A stretch of 33,590 nucleotides of DNA from an uncultured Caryophanales bacterium (GTDB lineage Bacteria > Bacillota_I > Bacilli_A > RF39 > UBA660). The stretch spans positions 1 to 33,590 of the forward strand of contig CAMOID010000008.1 in NCBI GenBank assembly GCA_946615975.1, in the 5' to 3' direction. Below the pieces are notes generated by a model. That model did no database searches. It worked only from the letters and a program-made list of their open reading frames with translations, and was not told where the DNA came from. This document shows, piece after piece, positions 31,267 to 33,590 of the stretch. Each line of letters starts with the position of its first letter. Position 1 is the stretch's first letter. A program made the translations under genes and the position numbers.

Positions 31267-32183
31267 TTACTTGCTTTATCTATGAAATCTTCCCATGAAA
31301 TATATGGTGTACCATCAAAATTATATTTATAATTATCTAAATAATAATTTAGTTCATCTTTATCTTGATATGAAATATTGTCTTTATAAAACATTACAAT
31401 TAATTTCATCCATTCATATATTTTATCTGAATATTCTTCATTATAGAATTTTTGATATTCATAATATAGATAAACTAGTACTGATGTAATAGTACTTTCA
31501 ATGTTTGACATTTTAAAATTATTTTTTAAAGATTCTTCTATTACATACTTTGTAGCTTCACATAATAATTCATAATTATGATAATCTTCATATCCACTTT
31601 TATTTCTTGTTAATGATTCATGATTAAATCTATATAGATAAACATATTCATCTACTAAATTTGTTTTAGGATTAGACATTAAATATAATTCATGAAAAGC
31701 TGAATCTTCATGTCTATTTAAATTTGGAAATCTAAGATTATATTTATTTATAATATCTCTTTTATATAATTTAGCATGTAAACATCTATCATGATTACTA
31801 ATATAGTCAAGTGATCCATCATCTAATTCTTGAATTAATATTCCTATTGCTAAATCATAATCTTTTACTTCTCTTAATAATATTTCAATTGAATAACAAT
31901 TAACAAATTCATCATCAGAATCTATAAACATTACATATTCAGAATTAGATATTTCTAATCCTCTATTACGAGCTACACCTGGTCCTGATTTTTTATTTAA
32001 TCTTTCTATTTTTAAATTCAAATATTTACTAAATTCATCAATTAAATAATCATATGGTTCATCTGAATGATCATCAATTATATAAACATTTATATCTTTT
32101 GAAATATTTTGAACACATATAGATAATAATGTCTTTTTAATTGTTTTATGAGCATTATAAGCAGGTATTATTATATCTATCAT
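31263..32183 (-). CDS. Family 2 glycosyltransferase (second copy)
   Basis: 306 residues, GT-A fold. MIDIIIPAYNA opens the nucleotide-sugar domain, YIIDDHSDE binds the nucleotide, GPGVARNRG is the family loop and FIDSDDEF (about 91-98) the DxD metal motif. HEDSAFHELYL (about 158-168) is the usual ED acceptor-side motif. Start set at the ATG at 32183 rather than the GTG at 32192 because the AGGTGA site overlaps the latter. One base after the stop of its paralogue. Substrates unknown; by position and type it may decorate a surface protein or polysaccharide, possibly the Ser/Thr-rich protein encoded upstream. Confidence 0.82.
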   Translation of the reverse strand: MIDIIIPAYNAHKTIKKTLLSICVQNISKDINVYIIDDHSDEPYDYLIDEFSKYLNLKIERLNKKSGPGVARNRGLEISNSEYVMFIDSDDEFVNCYSIEILLREVKDYDLAIGILIQELDDGSLDYISNHDRCLHAKLYKRDIINKYNLRFPNLNRHEDSAFHELYLMSNPKTNLVDEYVYLYRFNHESLTRNKSGYEDYHNYELLCEATKYVIEESLKNNFKMSNIESTITSVLVYLYYEYQKFYNEEYSDKIYEWMKLIVMFYKDNISYQDKDELNYYLDNYKYNFDGTPYISWEDFIDKASK

Positions 32184-32184
32184 A

Positions 32185-33114
32185 TTATTCACCTATGCTT
32201 TCCAAAAACTCATCAAATGTTAGTTTTGAACTATTTATTATTTCAGGTGTTAGAGTTCTTAATGCAAAATCATATTGAGATTCTTTTATATCATTTTCAT
32301 TGTTAATAAATTGTTTATAATTTAAATATATATTTTTTATATTCTTAGAAATATTTAAAAATTCTTTATCATTGTATTCTATATAGTAATAATAAATTGC
32401 ATATAAAACTGCAAACGAAAAATTACCTATATTTATTTCACTTTTCTTATTATTTATAGCAAATTGTAATGCTTCATCCATATTTTTTATATATCCAAAT
32501 AAACCTTTATAACTATATTCATAATTGTTTTTTCTAGTTATACTTGATTCATTATACATCCAAAAATAAATCGGATAATCAATATAATCTTTTTTGGGAT
32601 CTGAAAGCATAATACATTGATTAAAATAATTATCTTCATTTGCTCTCGAATCATTAAAATGAATATTATTTTTTTCTATGAATTCTCTTCTATATATTTT
32701 TCCATGTAACCAAATTTCATCATTATCATGATGTACAAAATCAGATTCTCTACATTCAATAAATTTACCAATTACTACATCTAAATCTTTGTTATTAATT
32801 TCATTGTAAATAATCTCTATGGAATTAGGAGCAGCAAACATATCATCAGAATCAATAAACATTATATACTTTGAATTAGAATTTTTGACTCCTTCTTCTC
32901 TAGCTAATCCTGGGCCTACATTTTTATCAAGTTTTATTTCTTTAATATTTAAATGCATAGAAAAATAGTTAATGATTTCTGAATAATCATCATCAGAATA
33001 ATCATTAACTATATAAACATTTAACTTTTCACTTATAGTTTGATAACTAATAGAAAATAATGTTCTTTCTAAAGTCTTTATTGCATTATAAGTCGGAATA
33101 ATTATATCTATCAT
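32185..33114 (-). CDS. Family 2 glycosyltransferase (first copy)
   Basis: 309 residues, same plan as its neighbour: MIDIIIPTYNA, VNDYSDDDY, GPGLAREEG, FIDSDDMF, and NEDNYFNQC at the acceptor-side ED position. The start is the ATG at 33114, which overlaps the upstream stop codon in ATGA, the hallmark of coupled translation; the longer frame from 33150 would lie within the upstream gene. The two transferases are tandem paralogues, clearly diverged in their C-terminal thirds. Coupling to the Ser/Thr/Asn-rich protein gene suggests that protein or its partners as acceptor; this is inference. Confidence 0.82.
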   Translation of the reverse strand: MIDIIIPTYNAIKTLERTLFSISYQTISEKLNVYIVNDYSDDDYSEIINYFSMHLNIKEIKLDKNVGPGLAREEGVKNSNSKYIMFIDSDDMFAAPNSIEIIYNEINNKDLDVVIGKFIECRESDFVHHDNDEIWLHGKIYRREFIEKNNIHFNDSRANEDNYFNQCIMLSDPKKDYIDYPIYFWMYNESSITRKNNYEYSYKGLFGYIKNMDEALQFAINNKKSEINIGNFSFAVLYAIYYYYIEYNDKEFLNISKNIKNIYLNYKQFINNENDIKESQYDFALRTLTPEIINSSKLTFDEFLESIGE

Positions 33115-33590
33115 ACCCAAATATTTCCTGAGCTTTGTTCCTTTTCCCATTGAGAAATATATTGATCACAATAATCTACCCAGTCAAATGCTGATCTAAT
33201 AGAACCAACAAGTCCTTTACCTTTTTCAGATTCTGAACCGTAGTCTTGTTTAATAGCTTTATAAGCTGATGTACAATCTGCATCAGTTGGTCCATAGAAC
33301 CAACTTTGTAAATCCATTATATTGTAAGCAAAATCATTACATGCTTTTTTCATGTTAGTAAAATCTGGTTTTAGATTATTTTTAATATGATTTTTTATAG
33401 CTTCTACATCTAGACCAGTAGAATTTCCTGTTCCTCCACCTACACCTGAAGTAGTTCTTGTATTACTTCCTGTTGATGAAGTAGTTCTACTGTTGCTACC
33501 TGTTCTGGAATTGCTTCCTGTAGAATTATTGCCACCGGTTGGGCTTGTTGTTCTGGAATTGCTTCCTGTAGAATTATTGCCACCGGTTGG
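33111..33590 (-). CDS. C-terminal part of a low-complexity-linker protein with a helical, WXG-like end (partial)
   Basis: The frame is open to the window edge; 159 C-terminal residues are visible. First about 60 residues: linker of Thr, Ser, Gly, Asn and Arg (PTGGNNSTGSNSRTTS repeated), then a helical domain of about 95 residues (LDVEAIKNHIKNNLKPDF; MKKACNDFAYNIMDLQSW; SIRSAFDWVDYCDQYISQWE) ending in SSGNIWV. The SWFYGPTDADCTSAY turn between helices resembles the W-x-G turn of WXG100/ESAT-6-like proteins, though spacing is not canonical. An internal ATG at 33353 is not a start, since the frame continues upstream without a stop. The next gene overlaps by ATGA. Function unknown. Confidence 0.6.
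   Translation of the reverse strand, partial: PTGGNNSTGSNSRTTSPTGGNNSTGSNSRTGSNSRTTSSTGSNTRTTSGVGGGTGNSTGLDVEAIKNHIKNNLKPDFTNMKKACNDFAYNIMDLQSWFYGPTDADCTSAYKAIKQDYGSESEKGKGLVGSIRSAFDWVDYCDQYISQWEKEQSSGNIWV
33501..33590 (-). repeat. Tandem repeat in the linker, 48-bp period
   Basis: An identical 42-base segment is found at 33501-33542 and 33549-33590 (period 48 bases, 16 codons; continues past the edge). It contains ACCGGTGGC and is richer in G and C than neighbouring genes. Confidence 0.85.

Noticed and set aside
33111-33353. Stand-alone 80-residue gene starting at 33353
   Set aside because: The frame is open for another 237 bases to the window edge, codes a coherent low-complexity linker and helix, and the internal ATG has no ribosome site.
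1-33590. CRISPR arrays, tRNA or rRNA genes, insertion sequences
   Set aside because: I saw no regularly spaced short repeats, no tRNA-like or rRNA segments and no transposase frames.

Overview
AT-rich, densely packed stretch of a low-GC Gram-positive-type (Firmicutes/Bacilli-like) chromosome. TGA is a stop codon here (for example the ATGA overlap at 4809-4812) and tryptophan is TGG, so this is not the Mycoplasma code. Strong AAGGAGG-type ribosome sites, TTGACA/TATAAT-type promoters, c-di-AMP synthase with YbbR partner, ComEA/ComEC, a YfmF/YfmH pair and SipW/TasA-like genes fit an uncultured gut Bacilli lineage (RF39-like is my guess from style, not proven). Nearly all genes lie on the minus strand; only deoD (3701) and one surface protein gene (12190) are on plus.

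Layout, left to right: DNA uptake genes (comEC start, comEA); a paired M16 peptidase operon; deoD; a metal-permease/Fur-type regulator operon whose promoter is bracketed by two identical palindromes; pgcA-type hexose phosphomutase with gpmI, whose catalytic Ser is replaced by Cys; a pilin-like gene; the c-di-AMP module (small membrane protein, cdaA, cdaR); then a surface/secretion block (12190-16760) with two pilin-head proteins, two unknown anchored proteins, a SipW-type signal peptidase, a 21-residue candidate small ORF and a TasA-like protein. Next come a two-component system whose downstream region carries a perfect tandem 11-bp repeat of OmpR/PhoB type, a YebC-family gene, a ClpX-like ATPase with an unfamiliar N-terminus, and a shortened arylsulfotransferase-like protein.

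Between that gene and asnB lies a 576-base gene-free interval that holds what looks like a stand-alone structured RNA of about 454 nt with its own promoter and terminator. It matches no RNA family I can recognise and is the most interesting single item. Downstream of it are asnB, a 1289-residue giant pilin-like adhesin with about ten InlB/Flg_new repeats, topB, two tandem family-2 glycosyltransferases and the C-terminal part of a low-complexity-linker protein that runs off the window.

The recurring theme is the cell surface. Four proteins (8778, 12190, 13390, 25150) share the same membrane-proximal pilin-type head and differ in what is attached to it; two keep a prepilin peptidase site and two have only a membrane anchor. 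Together with ComEA/ComEC and the SipW/TasA-like set this region appears devoted to surface fibres or adhesins and DNA uptake, with a two-component system and c-di-AMP synthesis next door.
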